From Clostridiales bacterium UBA1701 (GTDB taxonomy: Bacteria; Bacillota; Clostridia; Oscillospirales; Oscillospiraceae), in assembly GCA_002320035.1 (NCBI GenBank), contig DCJL01000025.1:66318-130317 (forward strand): a stretch of DNA of 64,000 nucleotides. Direction: 5' to 3'. A program made the translations under genes and the position numbers. The notes beneath the pieces are model-generated. The model was not told the DNA's origin and made no database searches. It worked only from the letters and a program-made list of their open reading frames with translations. Below, in pieces: positions 42,147-49,849 of this stretch; the first letter of the stretch is position 1; the number at the start of each line of letters is the position of its first letter.

Positions 42147-43301
42147 TTGAGGCTGGATAAGAAAGCGTTCAAAATGATCCTTCTTCTGCTGGTGCTGGCG
42201 GTGCTTTTTGCCTGGCTTATCATCAATATCAGTTGGGTATGGGGCATTATCAGGAAAATCCTGGGGATCCTGTCCCCATTTTTCCTGGGGCTGTGTATCG
42301 CCTTTGTTATGAACATTGTGCTGCGCCCGCTGGAAAGGCTCTGGCTTAAGCTTAGGCCCAAAAAAAGCGGCAAGCTGTATGGGAAATTAATGCGCCCGGT
42401 CTGCCTTTCATTAAGTTTGCTTATAATTTTTGGCATCATCTTCGCCATTTTCTTTGTCGTTATTCCCGAATTCAGCAGGACTCTTATGTCCTTTGTCAAC
42501 AAAATTCCCGAGTACGCCGGGAAAATCGAGCAGTGGTGGCATCAGCTTTCTGAACATCTGGCGCCCCTGGCTGTACAGCTTCCGGAGCTTGAGCTGAATC
42601 CGGAAGAGACCATTGCGAAGATTACCGGCCTTATTGCAAACGGTGGAATGGTTTTCCTGAACTCCACCATCGGATTTACGGCCTCAGTGGTGTCAGGCCT
42701 TGTGAATTTCTTTGTGGCGCTGGTCTTCTGCATCTATATTCTTGCCCAGAAGGAGATTTTTGGTTCAGCCATGAAGCGGCTGGCTGCGGCCATGTTTTCC
42801 GTTGAAAGAGTGAATTCGATCTACGGCTTTTTTGGGCTTGTGAACCGGGCATTCACAAACTATGTGACCGGGCAGCTCACAGAGGCTGTCATAATCGGCT
42901 CCCTGTGCTTTCTCGGCATGCTTCTGCTCGATATGCCCTATGCTCCGGTAATCTCCGTTCTGGTAGGCTTCACGGCCCTTATACCCGTGTTCGGCGCGTT
43001 TATCGGTACGGCGGTGGGCGCTTTCCTCATTCTGCTGGATTCGCCTGTGAAGGCATTCTGGTTTGTGGTCTTTATTCTGGTGCTTCAGCAGTTGGAGGGC
43101 AATCTGATTTATCCCCGCGTGGTGGGGAAGTCCGTGGGTCTGCCCGCTATCCTGGTGCTTATGGCTGTCACTGTGGGCGGCAGCTCCTTTGGCGTTTTGG
43201 GAATGCTTCTGAGCGTACCGATCTTTTCCGTGCTCTATACCCTGGTCTGCGGCGCCGTTGACCGGCGGCTCAGGGAAAAGGGGCTTGAGAATATCAGATA
43301 G
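42147..43301 (+). CDS. AI-2E family transporter (YueF/PerM-like)
   Basis: 384-residue membrane protein with about eight hydrophobic segments: LLLLVLAVLFAWLIINI, SPFFLGLCIAFVMNIVLRPLERL (family start), and the C-terminal block LVGFTALIPVFGAFIGTAVGAF with LEGNLIYPRVVGKSVGLPAI. The family name comes from autoinducer-2 export in one member; other members are Na+/H+ antiporters, so function is open. Start is TTG 42147, with AAAGGA and GGTGA upstream; no ATG is available near. Confidence 0.92.
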   Translation: MRLDKKAFKMILLLLVLAVLFAWLIINISWVWGIIRKILGILSPFFLGLCIAFVMNIVLRPLERLWLKLRPKKSGKLYGKLMRPVCLSLSLLIIFGIIFAIFFVVIPEFSRTLMSFVNKIPEYAGKIEQWWHQLSEHLAPLAVQLPELELNPEETIAKITGLIANGGMVFLNSTIGFTASVVSGLVNFFVALVFCIYILAQKEIFGSAMKRLAAAMFSVERVNSIYGFFGLVNRAFTNYVTGQLTEAVIIGSLCFLGMLLLDMPYAPVISVLVGFTALIPVFGAFIGTAVGAFLILLDSPVKAFWFVVFILVLQQLEGNLIYPRVVGKSVGLPAILVLMAVTVGGSSFGVLGMLLSVPIFSVLYTLVCGAVDRRLREKGLENIR

Positions 43302-43302
43302 T

Positions 43303-43338
43303 TAAAATGCCTGGATCCATTGGGATCCAGGCATTTTA
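43303..43338 (+). terminator. Terminator after AI-2E transporter
   Basis: Perfect 16-bp stem (43303-43318 with 43323-43338, ATTG loop) with A-rich and T-rich ends, so it can work in both directions. Confidence 0.88.
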
Positions 43339-43347
43339 CCCTTTGTC

Positions 43348-43372
43348 AAAAAAGACCGGCACGGACTTTTTT
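43348..43372. terminator. Second bidirectional terminator-like hairpin
   Basis: AAAAAAG, CCG, GCA loop, CGG, CTTTTTT with single mismatches. Suits the minus-strand PAP2/hypothetical pair. Closely resembles the hairpin at 63976-64000. Confidence 0.7.
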
Positions 43373-43478
43373 AACGGTGGCTTATCCGATTTGAGGCGGG
43401 CCTTGCCCCCTTAAGCTCCTTCACGGAACAGTTGTTTTGCCTCAGCAAACGTTTTTGACAGTCTCTTTACTATTTGAA

Positions 43479-43874
43479 TCAGGAAAAGCGGCGGCGCTTT
43501 CCATCTGGGGGAGGCACATAACCGAATTTAATTTCGGGGCGGATTTCTTTCAGACGCGCATGTATCCTGTCTACATCCGCTTCCTCATTGAAAATCAGGT
43601 TTGCAAACTCCTTTTCTCCGTGGACAAGAATGAGCCGGTAATAGAAATAGGCTGGGCTGTCATCAGGCTGACACTCGCTGATACGGGTAAAGGCCCGGTC
43701 GATGTATTCATACGGAACATAGTATTTCACGCCCAGGTCACGGTAATAGAGGCAGAGCTTGCCGAGGCGCACACGACCGATTTCCTGAGCCGCATTATAG
43801 TCGTCAATATGCTCCTGGTCGCCTATGCGCTTTTTGTCAACACCTTTGAATTTCAGCCTGCCAAATCCGAACAT
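43479..43874 (-). CDS. Conserved-looking hypothetical cytosolic protein
   Basis: 131 residues starting MFGFGRLKF at ATG 43874, behind AGAAAGGGAGAG. Rich in Tyr and charged residues, no membrane segment or signal peptide. Blocks such as RVRLGKLCLYYRDLGVKYYVPYEYIDRAF suggest a compact mixed fold. The start lies inside the end of the PAP2 gene (22-base overlap), so the two are translated together. I do not recognise a family and give no function; the coding call rests on the ribosome binding site, overlap and codon pattern. Confidence 0.78.
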   Translation of the reverse strand: MFGFGRLKFKGVDKKRIGDQEHIDDYNAAQEIGRVRLGKLCLYYRDLGVKYYVPYEYIDRAFTRISECQPDDSPAYFYYRLILVHGEKEFANLIFNEEADVDRIHARLKEIRPEIKFGYVPPPDGKRRRFS

Positions 43875-44500
43875 TCGCCTCTCCCTTTCTTTTTGAATAT
43901 ATCCTTTATATACCACTTTTCCGGAAGCCTTTTGGCGATAAGCACGGCCAGAATACCGGCCAAAGTGCCCACTATGATGCCGCCGAGAACGTCCGAGGGG
44001 AAGTGAACCACAAGGTAGATGCGGGAAATGCCCATCAGCACAGCAAAAACAAGAGCAAGCCAACTGACTTTTTTGTTACCCAGCGCAAAGAGCGGTACCA
44101 TTGAGGCGAAAGCGGCGGTCGTATGTCCGGAGGGGAAACTCTTGTCGCTCTCCATGTGCTGGCCCAAAAGCTGCCAGAGCGGATAGTAAAAGCCGCTTTC
44201 ATCGGCATAAGGCCGGGGCCGGGCAATGATGATTTTCAAAAACAGATTGGTAAAGACCGCGCCTATGGCAAGGCCAATGGCCATGGCGGTTCCGGAGCGG
44301 CGGGTCTTTTTAAAAAGCATGAGCAGCAGGGAAAGAATAATAAGGAAAATCCCATCCTTTCCAAGGAAAGACACGGCTTCCATGAAAGGGCTGAAAAAGT
44401 CACCAGCCAGCTCATATAGCCTGTGTACGGTGGCGGTGACGTTCTGGTCGAAGCCGGCAAAAACGGTGTTGAGCCACATTGCGGCGGCAGTCATCTGCAT
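43853..44500 (-). CDS. PAP2 family membrane phosphatase
   Basis: 215-residue integral membrane lipid phosphatase. The three PAP2 signatures are in order: KIIIARPRP (about 86-94), SFPSGHTTAA (about 120-129) and SRIYLVVHFPSDVLGG (about 158-173) with catalytic His residues. Likely acts on undecaprenyl diphosphate or phosphatidylglycerol phosphate. ATG 44500 follows GAGAGG by 9 bases; the frame is open further upstream without a ribosome binding site. Divergent from the SLH-domain gene. Confidence 0.92.
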   Translation of the reverse strand: MQMTAAAMWLNTVFAGFDQNVTATVHRLYELAGDFFSPFMEAVSFLGKDGIFLIILSLLLMLFKKTRRSGTAMAIGLAIGAVFTNLFLKIIIARPRPYADESGFYYPLWQLLGQHMESDKSFPSGHTTAAFASMVPLFALGNKKVSWLALVFAVLMGISRIYLVVHFPSDVLGGIIVGTLAGILAVLIAKRLPEKWYIKDIFKKKGRGECSDLAG

Positions 44501-44632
44501 GATGCATATCCTCTCTTCATTTTGTTTATACCATATATTAACATGGAGCGGCTGCCAAAGTCCACCCAAAAATTGAATAATTACCCCAATCAGACGCAAA
44601 ATACCAGCAAGTTCTTTTTGGAGGTATCAGCT

Positions 44633-45541
44633 ATGAAGCGTATGCTTATATCAATTACGGCGCTGGCTCTGGCGGTATTTATGTTTGCGGGGCTTGCGCA
44701 GCCTGTTTACGCGGAGGGTTCCGCGCCGGTGGCAGAGAATCTGGAGCTTAAGACCTATCGGGGCGTGTCCGTGGGCGGATGCCTCTCCGCCTACGATCCG
44801 GAGGGGGACGCTGTGAGCTTTGAAGTCACAACGGAGCCGGTAAAGGGCAGCCTGGAGCTGAAGGAAGATGGCAGTTTTATTTACACGCCGGGAGAGAACA
44901 AGCGCGGACGGGACTATTTCGGCTACAAAGCGCTTGACAGTCAGGGCAATTACTCTCAGGAGGCCACGGTTATCATAAGAATAGAAAAGCAGAAAAAAGG
45001 TGTTTTTTACGCGGATATGAAAGGCCGGGCAGAAGAATATGCAGCGGTGGCTCTCAGTGAAAACGGCCTTTTTACCGGAGAACAGCTCTGCGGAAGCTAC
45101 TGCTTTTACCCAGAAAAGGCGGTGACCCGGGGTGAATTTCTCAGCATGTGCATGATACTGTCCGGAGAGCCGGTTTTTACCGGAGTAATGTCCACAGGCT
45201 ATGCAGACGATGAGAGGATTCCCCAGTGGATGAAGGGTTATGTGGCAACGGCGGCCATGTGCGGCGTCGCAGGAACCGGCGGAGAAAGCGGAAGCGTTTT
45301 TGAAGCGGAGGCCCCGATCGGGCGGGGGGAGGCTGCTGCTATGCTGGACAGAGCCCTGAATGTGACAGAGGTTTCATATCTGCCTCTTGACGCGCAGCTT
45401 GAGCGCGAGCTTGCCCAGGCCTGTGTCAACCTGAGCGCCTGCGGTCTTATTGAGCAAAACGGCTTGATGGATGACACATTAAGCCGCGCGGAGGCGGCAA
45501 AAATGCTCTCTGCCGCGCTGGAACTCAAGGAGCGCAGATAA
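44633..45541 (+). CDS. Secreted protein with cadherin-like domain and SLH repeats
   Basis: 302 residues. Signal peptide (1-23, ending PVYAEG), one cadherin/Big-type beta domain (about 24-117: NLELKTYRGVSVGG, YDPEGDAVSFEV, GSFIYTPGENKRGRDYFGYKA), then SLH-type repeats (FYADMKGRAEEYAAVAL, GYADDERIPQWMKGYVATA and a third, weaker). SLH repeats usually bind pyruvylated cell-wall polymers, so this is probably a wall-attached surface protein. GGAGG lies 8 bases before ATG 44633. Convergent with the transglutaminase operon. Confidence 0.88.
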   Translation: MKRMLISITALALAVFMFAGLAQPVYAEGSAPVAENLELKTYRGVSVGGCLSAYDPEGDAVSFEVTTEPVKGSLELKEDGSFIYTPGENKRGRDYFGYKALDSQGNYSQEATVIIRIEKQKKGVFYADMKGRAEEYAAVALSENGLFTGEQLCGSYCFYPEKAVTRGEFLSMCMILSGEPVFTGVMSTGYADDERIPQWMKGYVATAAMCGVAGTGGESGSVFEAEAPIGRGEAAAMLDRALNVTEVSYLPLDAQLERELAQACVNLSACGLIEQNGLMDDTLSRAEAAKMLSAALELKERR

Positions 45542-45587
45542 AAGAAAAACAAGCTGCGGCGGAAAATCGCCGCAGCTTGTTTTTCTT
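45542..45587. terminator. Shared bidirectional terminator
   Basis: Perfect 20-bp stem (45542-45561 with 45568-45587) with A-run and T-run ends, between the SLH gene and the convergent transglutaminase gene, whose stop codon lies in one arm. Confidence 0.93.
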
Positions 45588-47742
45588 AGATAAGACCATG
45601 CATATACTTGAAAACAATTTTTTTGGCGGGATTAAGGCCTCTATACAGGTTTTTAGTCATTTCTTCAAGAAGAGCATGGCAATTTTGAAGCTCGGAAACC
45701 GTAATTTCATGCGTGCTGAACGCGGCTTTCTCGGCACAGGAGACAATCTCCAAAGGGATCTCTCCGCCAAAACGGGAGACCTTTTTGGCCTGTTGCCATA
45801 TGGCAACGGCGGCCTTCCCACCGTCCCTGCCGGCCATGGCGCGTCTGCGGAAATGAACCAGAGCTGCGCGCCACAGAAACGGGAACGCTGCAAGAAACAG
45901 CACGGGCAGGACACACAAAATCCAGGCGGGGAATTCGATAGCGCGCGCCTGAATTTTCTCCCTGTTGTCCTGCGTACCGATAAGGCCCACAGGGAGGCTC
46001 TCCGTGCCGGGAGAGGGGGCGGCCCCACCGCCGGATTCTGCTTCCTCTCCGGCCGTGTCCTCCGGCGCCGCACTCTCTGACGTGGGGTTCTGCTGCGGCG
46101 CGGGAGCCGTCTGGGCGGCGCCGCTCCCTGTGACCTCCACAGGGAGCCAGCCCAGGCCGTCAAGGTACACCTCCACCCAGGCATGAGCGTCCTTACCGCG
46201 GACGTCGGTAAATTCTCTCGCCTGGGAATCAAAGAGAAAGCCCTCTGTCACCCGGGCCGGAACGCCCAGCGCCCGGTACATCGCCGCCGCCGCTGTTGCA
46301 TAGTGCACACAATAGCCGCTTTCCGCTCCGTTAAAAAAATATAATGCGTAGTCTGTGCTTGGGTAAGGTTCCGTGTTCAGGTCATAAGGCACGCTTGCCT
46401 GAACCAGCGCGGCAACCGCCTCTATAAGTCCGGGAGAGTCCGGATATATGCCGGCACCGGCGGCAACGGCCAGCATGGCGTCCCCGGTGGACTGGGGGAG
46501 CCGGGTGTAATAATCATGGGCATAGCTTCTGTATTCAAGTTCCGCGGCAGCGTAATCCTCCGGGAGGTGGAGAGAACCTGCGTCCCGGGGAATATGATAC
46601 CGGACGGTATAGCTGCTTTTATCAAGCGGCACGCACAGATCCGAACCGGAACTGAGGCCGCAGTAGTAGGGGAGAAACATGTATTCGCCGCCTGCCACCA
46701 TGCGAAGCTGCATTTCGTGCTCCGCCTCACCCGCGGCTGCCGCAGCGGCAAAGCCAAGGGACGAGCCGGGGGCGGCGCTTTCCGCCGGAAGCCAGCCCGT
46801 GCCGGTATAATCCCCGTAGGAAATGCCGCGCAGATAGGTGTAGCCGCCGGTATCCGCCCTTACCCGGAGGATCAGGCTTTCCCGGGAGGAGGGATCATAA
46901 GCTTGGGTAAGGTCCATTTCACCGCCGCTCTGCCAGCCGGAAACATAAGCCGGCAGGGACGCCGGGGCGCCGGAGTCACTCAGGTCCGGGAGCAGCATGG
47001 TCTCCGAAAGGCTGCCGCCCATCCAGCTCTTTATAGCGCTGCCAAAGCTGTCAAAGCGGCGGCTAATGGCCACATCTTGGCTGTCATAGCTGTACTCTGA
47101 GGGATTAAAGACCGCCAGAAGGCCGCAGAGCAACAGTGCCGCGGGCAGCGCCGCCGCAAAAACAGCCTGGCCGTTATTGGCCTCCGGCTCATAAGTTCCG
47201 CCGCCGATGACGAGAAGAATCCAAAAAAGCAGCAGGCAGACGATGATCCAGGCGTCCGGTCTGCCGTTTACGGCGATGCAGGCTGCAAATATCGGAAGAG
47301 AGCCAATCAATCCCAGAGCGACACGCCCGCTTCGGGAGCTAAGGGCCGTGGCCATATAGGATGCGATAAGAAAGCCGAGAAAAATAAAAATAAGGCTGTG
47401 TGATAAGACGCCGTCAGCATACAGATAGCTGCTGCCGGGGGCATAAAAATGCTCATAATATGCACCGGTTATTCTGTCAAGCAGGTCTGTAAGTTCCGGA
47501 ACAAGGCTCTGGCCATAGTGTCTGTAAGCGGCGTACAGAAGCAGGGCGGAAAACGGCAGTCCTATGAAAACCCCATGCCGAAAGGAGACGGAAATCCACA
47601 TCGTAAGGCAGAGTCCCGCCATCCACAGCGGGAAAGCGGCCTCAAGGCGGCAGCCAAAGCTGTCGGAAATCAGGTACATCAGTGGAAGCACATGCAGAAG
47701 CAGAAGAAAGAGAGAGGCGGAGCGGTTTATATGTCGGTTCAT
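45586..47742 (-). CDS. Membrane transglutaminase-like protein (TgpA/YebA type)
   Basis: 718 residues. About six N-terminal transmembrane helices (to about 215), an extracytoplasmic part with the transglutaminase-like core, and one C-terminal helix followed by a short cytosolic tail. The thiol-protease-type triad is visible: Cys478 in SGYCVHYATAAAAMYRALG, His in KDAHAWVEVYL and Asp-equivalent position in GWLPVEVTGS, where the usual Asp/Pro-Thr pattern is altered to Val-Thr. An acidic Ala/Pro/Gln-rich spacer follows. Third gene of the moxR-DUF58-transglutaminase operon; substrate unknown. Overlaps the DUF58 gene by 4 bases. Confidence 0.93.
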   Translation of the reverse strand: MNRHINRSASLFLLLLHVLPLMYLISDSFGCRLEAAFPLWMAGLCLTMWISVSFRHGVFIGLPFSALLLYAAYRHYGQSLVPELTDLLDRITGAYYEHFYAPGSSYLYADGVLSHSLIFIFLGFLIASYMATALSSRSGRVALGLIGSLPIFAACIAVNGRPDAWIIVCLLLFWILLVIGGGTYEPEANNGQAVFAAALPAALLLCGLLAVFNPSEYSYDSQDVAISRRFDSFGSAIKSWMGGSLSETMLLPDLSDSGAPASLPAYVSGWQSGGEMDLTQAYDPSSRESLILRVRADTGGYTYLRGISYGDYTGTGWLPAESAAPGSSLGFAAAAAAGEAEHEMQLRMVAGGEYMFLPYYCGLSSGSDLCVPLDKSSYTVRYHIPRDAGSLHLPEDYAAAELEYRSYAHDYYTRLPQSTGDAMLAVAAGAGIYPDSPGLIEAVAALVQASVPYDLNTEPYPSTDYALYFFNGAESGYCVHYATAAAAMYRALGVPARVTEGFLFDSQAREFTDVRGKDAHAWVEVYLDGLGWLPVEVTGSGAAQTAPAPQQNPTSESAAPEDTAGEEAESGGGAAPSPGTESLPVGLIGTQDNREKIQARAIEFPAWILCVLPVLFLAAFPFLWRAALVHFRRRAMAGRDGGKAAVAIWQQAKKVSRFGGEIPLEIVSCAEKAAFSTHEITVSELQNCHALLEEMTKNLYRGLNPAKKIVFKYMHGLI

Positions 47743-48683
47743 TGCATGCTCACCTCCCCTGCGGAAATCACAAAGACACAGCGGGCACAGGAGCGGTCAA
47801 AGCCGCAGGGCGGACCCATGGGCTTTTCCAGCAGCCCGGCTATGGCCGCCGCTGCCTGGCTCTCATTGGAAACCTCATACTGACTGTCGCTGACAATAAT
47901 GTGGGGTATCTCCATGGAGCACAGCCTCAGGGAGAGCCAGTAAAGACATTCGAGTCCCCTGTCCTCCGCACCGACCCGGGACAACAAAAGAAAGACCTGG
48001 TTGTTGGCGCTGACCAGCGGCTCCCGGACAATCACCTGATCCGTCTTGGAGCTGAGCTTCCAGTGAATGCTGTTTACAGTGTCCCCCGGCCGGTATTCAC
48101 GCAGCTCATGCTCCTCGGAATAGCCGCCGCCGTATTTTGGCTTCAGCGTTACGGCGGCGTTCAGGGCAGCGCTGATATTAACCGGCGTGTCCGGCTCCGC
48201 GGAAGCCGGCAGCACGGCGCATCTTGCCGCGCCCTTACCACGGCGCTTCACAGTGAAAAGTCCAAGCAGATCCCTGCATTCCCAGCTTTCCACCCGGCAC
48301 AGAAGCATTCCGCACAGCTTCGTGTTCAGGGGAACATAACCATCCGAGTCTTTAACAAAGCGGTAAGTGTAGGTTTTGAGCTCCGTCTCGCCCGTAAAAA
48401 GATTTTCCGTCCTGATTTTTACCCGCACCCAGTTCAGCGGCATGAGGCGTCCGGTATCAAGCGAAAGAGCCAGACGGCAGCTTTCGCCCCGCGTACAATA
48501 CGGGCGGGCGTGAAGCGAAACGCGAAGAGAAAGCATAGACGGCAGAGACAGCAAAAGCAGCAGCGGAGGCAAGGCAGCCGCAGCCGCAAGCAGATATTGG
48601 CCAAACCAGCCTATATAGCTCAGGCGAAACAAATATATCCCCGCCAGGGCAAGCAGATACAGCAGAAAATGAAAACTGGGCAT
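47739..48683 (-). CDS. DUF58 domain membrane protein
   Basis: 314 residues: two N-terminal transmembrane segments, an extracellular-looking beta region and the DUF58 core with YRPGDTVNSIHWKLSSKTDQVIVREP (about 206-231), a von Willebrand-A-like fold. DUF58 proteins almost always accompany MoxR ATPases and often transglutaminases, as here; the trio is thought to act in envelope or chaperone functions, but the biochemical task is unsettled. Starts 3 bases after moxR. Confidence 0.93.
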   Translation of the reverse strand: MPSFHFLLYLLALAGIYLFRLSYIGWFGQYLLAAAAALPPLLLLLSLPSMLSLRVSLHARPYCTRGESCRLALSLDTGRLMPLNWVRVKIRTENLFTGETELKTYTYRFVKDSDGYVPLNTKLCGMLLCRVESWECRDLLGLFTVKRRGKGAARCAVLPASAEPDTPVNISAALNAAVTLKPKYGGGYSEEHELREYRPGDTVNSIHWKLSSKTDQVIVREPLVSANNQVFLLLSRVGAEDRGLECLYWLSLRLCSMEIPHIIVSDSQYEVSNESQAAAAIAGLLEKPMGPPCGFDRSCARCVFVISAGEVSMQ

Positions 48684-48686
48684 GGC

Positions 48687-49631
48687 TTATTTTATCGCAG
48701 GGGCTTTGACAGAGGAAAAAATCTCTGCCAGAGCCGTATTCTGGGCCTCGTTTGAGGAAAGCTCCGAAACCCAGATAAGCCGGTGCCCAATACAATCCCT
48801 GAATATAAAACGTACATCGCGGGGGAGCACATAGTCCCGTCCCTGAATCCATGCCGTGGCTTTTGCAAGGACCGTCAGCGCAAGGGAAGCCCGGGGGCTG
48901 GCACCCTGAACGATGCGGGAATCCGCGCGGGTCCTGGCGCAGAGCCGGACAATATAGTCGATCAGCTCATCTTTTATAAAAACGCCGTCAACTTCCCGGC
49001 GGATATTCATCAGTTTATCCCGGGTTACGACCTGAGCCACAGTCTCCAGCGTGAGCCCGCGCTGCTTGCGGCGTATCATTTCCATTTCGTCCTCATGGGA
49101 GGGGTAGCCAATGGAGAGGCGGAGCATGAAACGGTCCATCTGGGAGTCTGGCAGCATTTGAGTGCCCTTGGCTCCGGTGGGGTTCTGGGTAGCGATGACG
49201 ACAAAGGGCTGCGGCACGGCATAAGTTTGATTATCTACCGTCACCTCGCCCTCCTCCATGGCCTGCAGCAGCGCGGACTGGGTACGGCTGGTGGCGCGGT
49301 TAAGCTCGTCCGCCAGAAAGAGGTTGCAGAGCACGGCCCCCTTCTGATAGCGCATGAGGCCGGTGTTTTTGTCATATATGGAATAGCCGGTTATGTCAGA
49401 GGGGAGCACGTCCGGCGTAAACTGCACCCGGTTATAGTCCAAGCCCAGAGCCCGGGACATGGCCACGGCCATAGTGGTCTTGCCGACGCCTGGAATGTCC
49501 TCCATAAGAATATGCCCGCCAGCAAGGATAGCCAGCAGCACTTTGATCAGCGTTTCGTCCTTGCCGACAATAACCTTGCTCACCTCGCGCACGATCAGCT
49601 TTGCGCTGCCTATGGAAGTAATTGAACTCAT
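48687..49631 (-). CDS. MoxR-family AAA+ ATPase
   Basis: 314-residue AAA+ ATPase thought to remodel or mature partner proteins. Walker A EDIPGVGKTT (44-53), FTPDVLPSDITG (typical MoxR), Walker B LFLADELNRA, sensor IATQNPTG, and arginine finger region QMDRFMLRL. ATG 49631 lies 7 bases after GGGGGCGG. First gene of the operon, with a near-consensus promoter at 49677-49705. Confidence 0.95.
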   Translation of the reverse strand: MSSITSIGSAKLIVREVSKVIVGKDETLIKVLLAILAGGHILMEDIPGVGKTTMAVAMSRALGLDYNRVQFTPDVLPSDITGYSIYDKNTGLMRYQKGAVLCNLFLADELNRATSRTQSALLQAMEEGEVTVDNQTYAVPQPFVVIATQNPTGAKGTQMLPDSQMDRFMLRLSIGYPSHEDEMEMIRRKQRGLTLETVAQVVTRDKLMNIRREVDGVFIKDELIDYIVRLCARTRADSRIVQGASPRASLALTVLAKATAWIQGRDYVLPRDVRFIFRDCIGHRLIWVSELSSNEAQNTALAEIFSSVKAPAIK

Positions 49632-49676
49632 ATATCCGCCCCCGTTGCATGTGGCTGAATTGTAACTGATTATAAG

Positions 49677-49705
49677 ATTATAACATGAGCCAATAGCCCG
49701 TTCAA
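49677..49705 (-). promoter_or_regulatory. Promoter of moxR operon
   Basis: Minus strand TTGAAC (49705-49700), 17-base spacer, perfect TATAAT (49682-49677). Confidence 0.75.
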
Positions 49706-49766
49706 GCAAATTAAGAGGAATTAAGAAAAGCGGTAAAAGCGGGGAGCGCGGCGTTTCCCCAATGAA

Positions 49767-49795
49767 TTGAAAAAAATTTCGGGCTGTGGTAAAAT
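49767..49795 (+). promoter_or_regulatory. Promoter of uvrB
   Basis: TTGAAA (49767-49772), 17-base spacer, TAAAAT (49790-49795), 54 bases before the ATG. I see no clear LexA box (GAAC-N4-GTTC type) in the gap, although SOS control would be expected. Confidence 0.7.
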
Positions 49796-49849
49796 ATATT
49801 AAAATAGCCCCAGACAGAAAAACGCTGAGAGGCGCTGTGGAGAAGTGAT

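Noticed and set aside
42133..42150. Five-residue leader frame overlapping the TTG start of the AI-2E transporter
   Set aside because: The AAAGGA site is only about two bases from its ATG, too close for initiation; more likely the site serves the TTG.
49632..49849. LexA box search upstream of uvrB
   Set aside because: I looked for GAAC-N4-GTTC-type and related palindromes and found none convincing.
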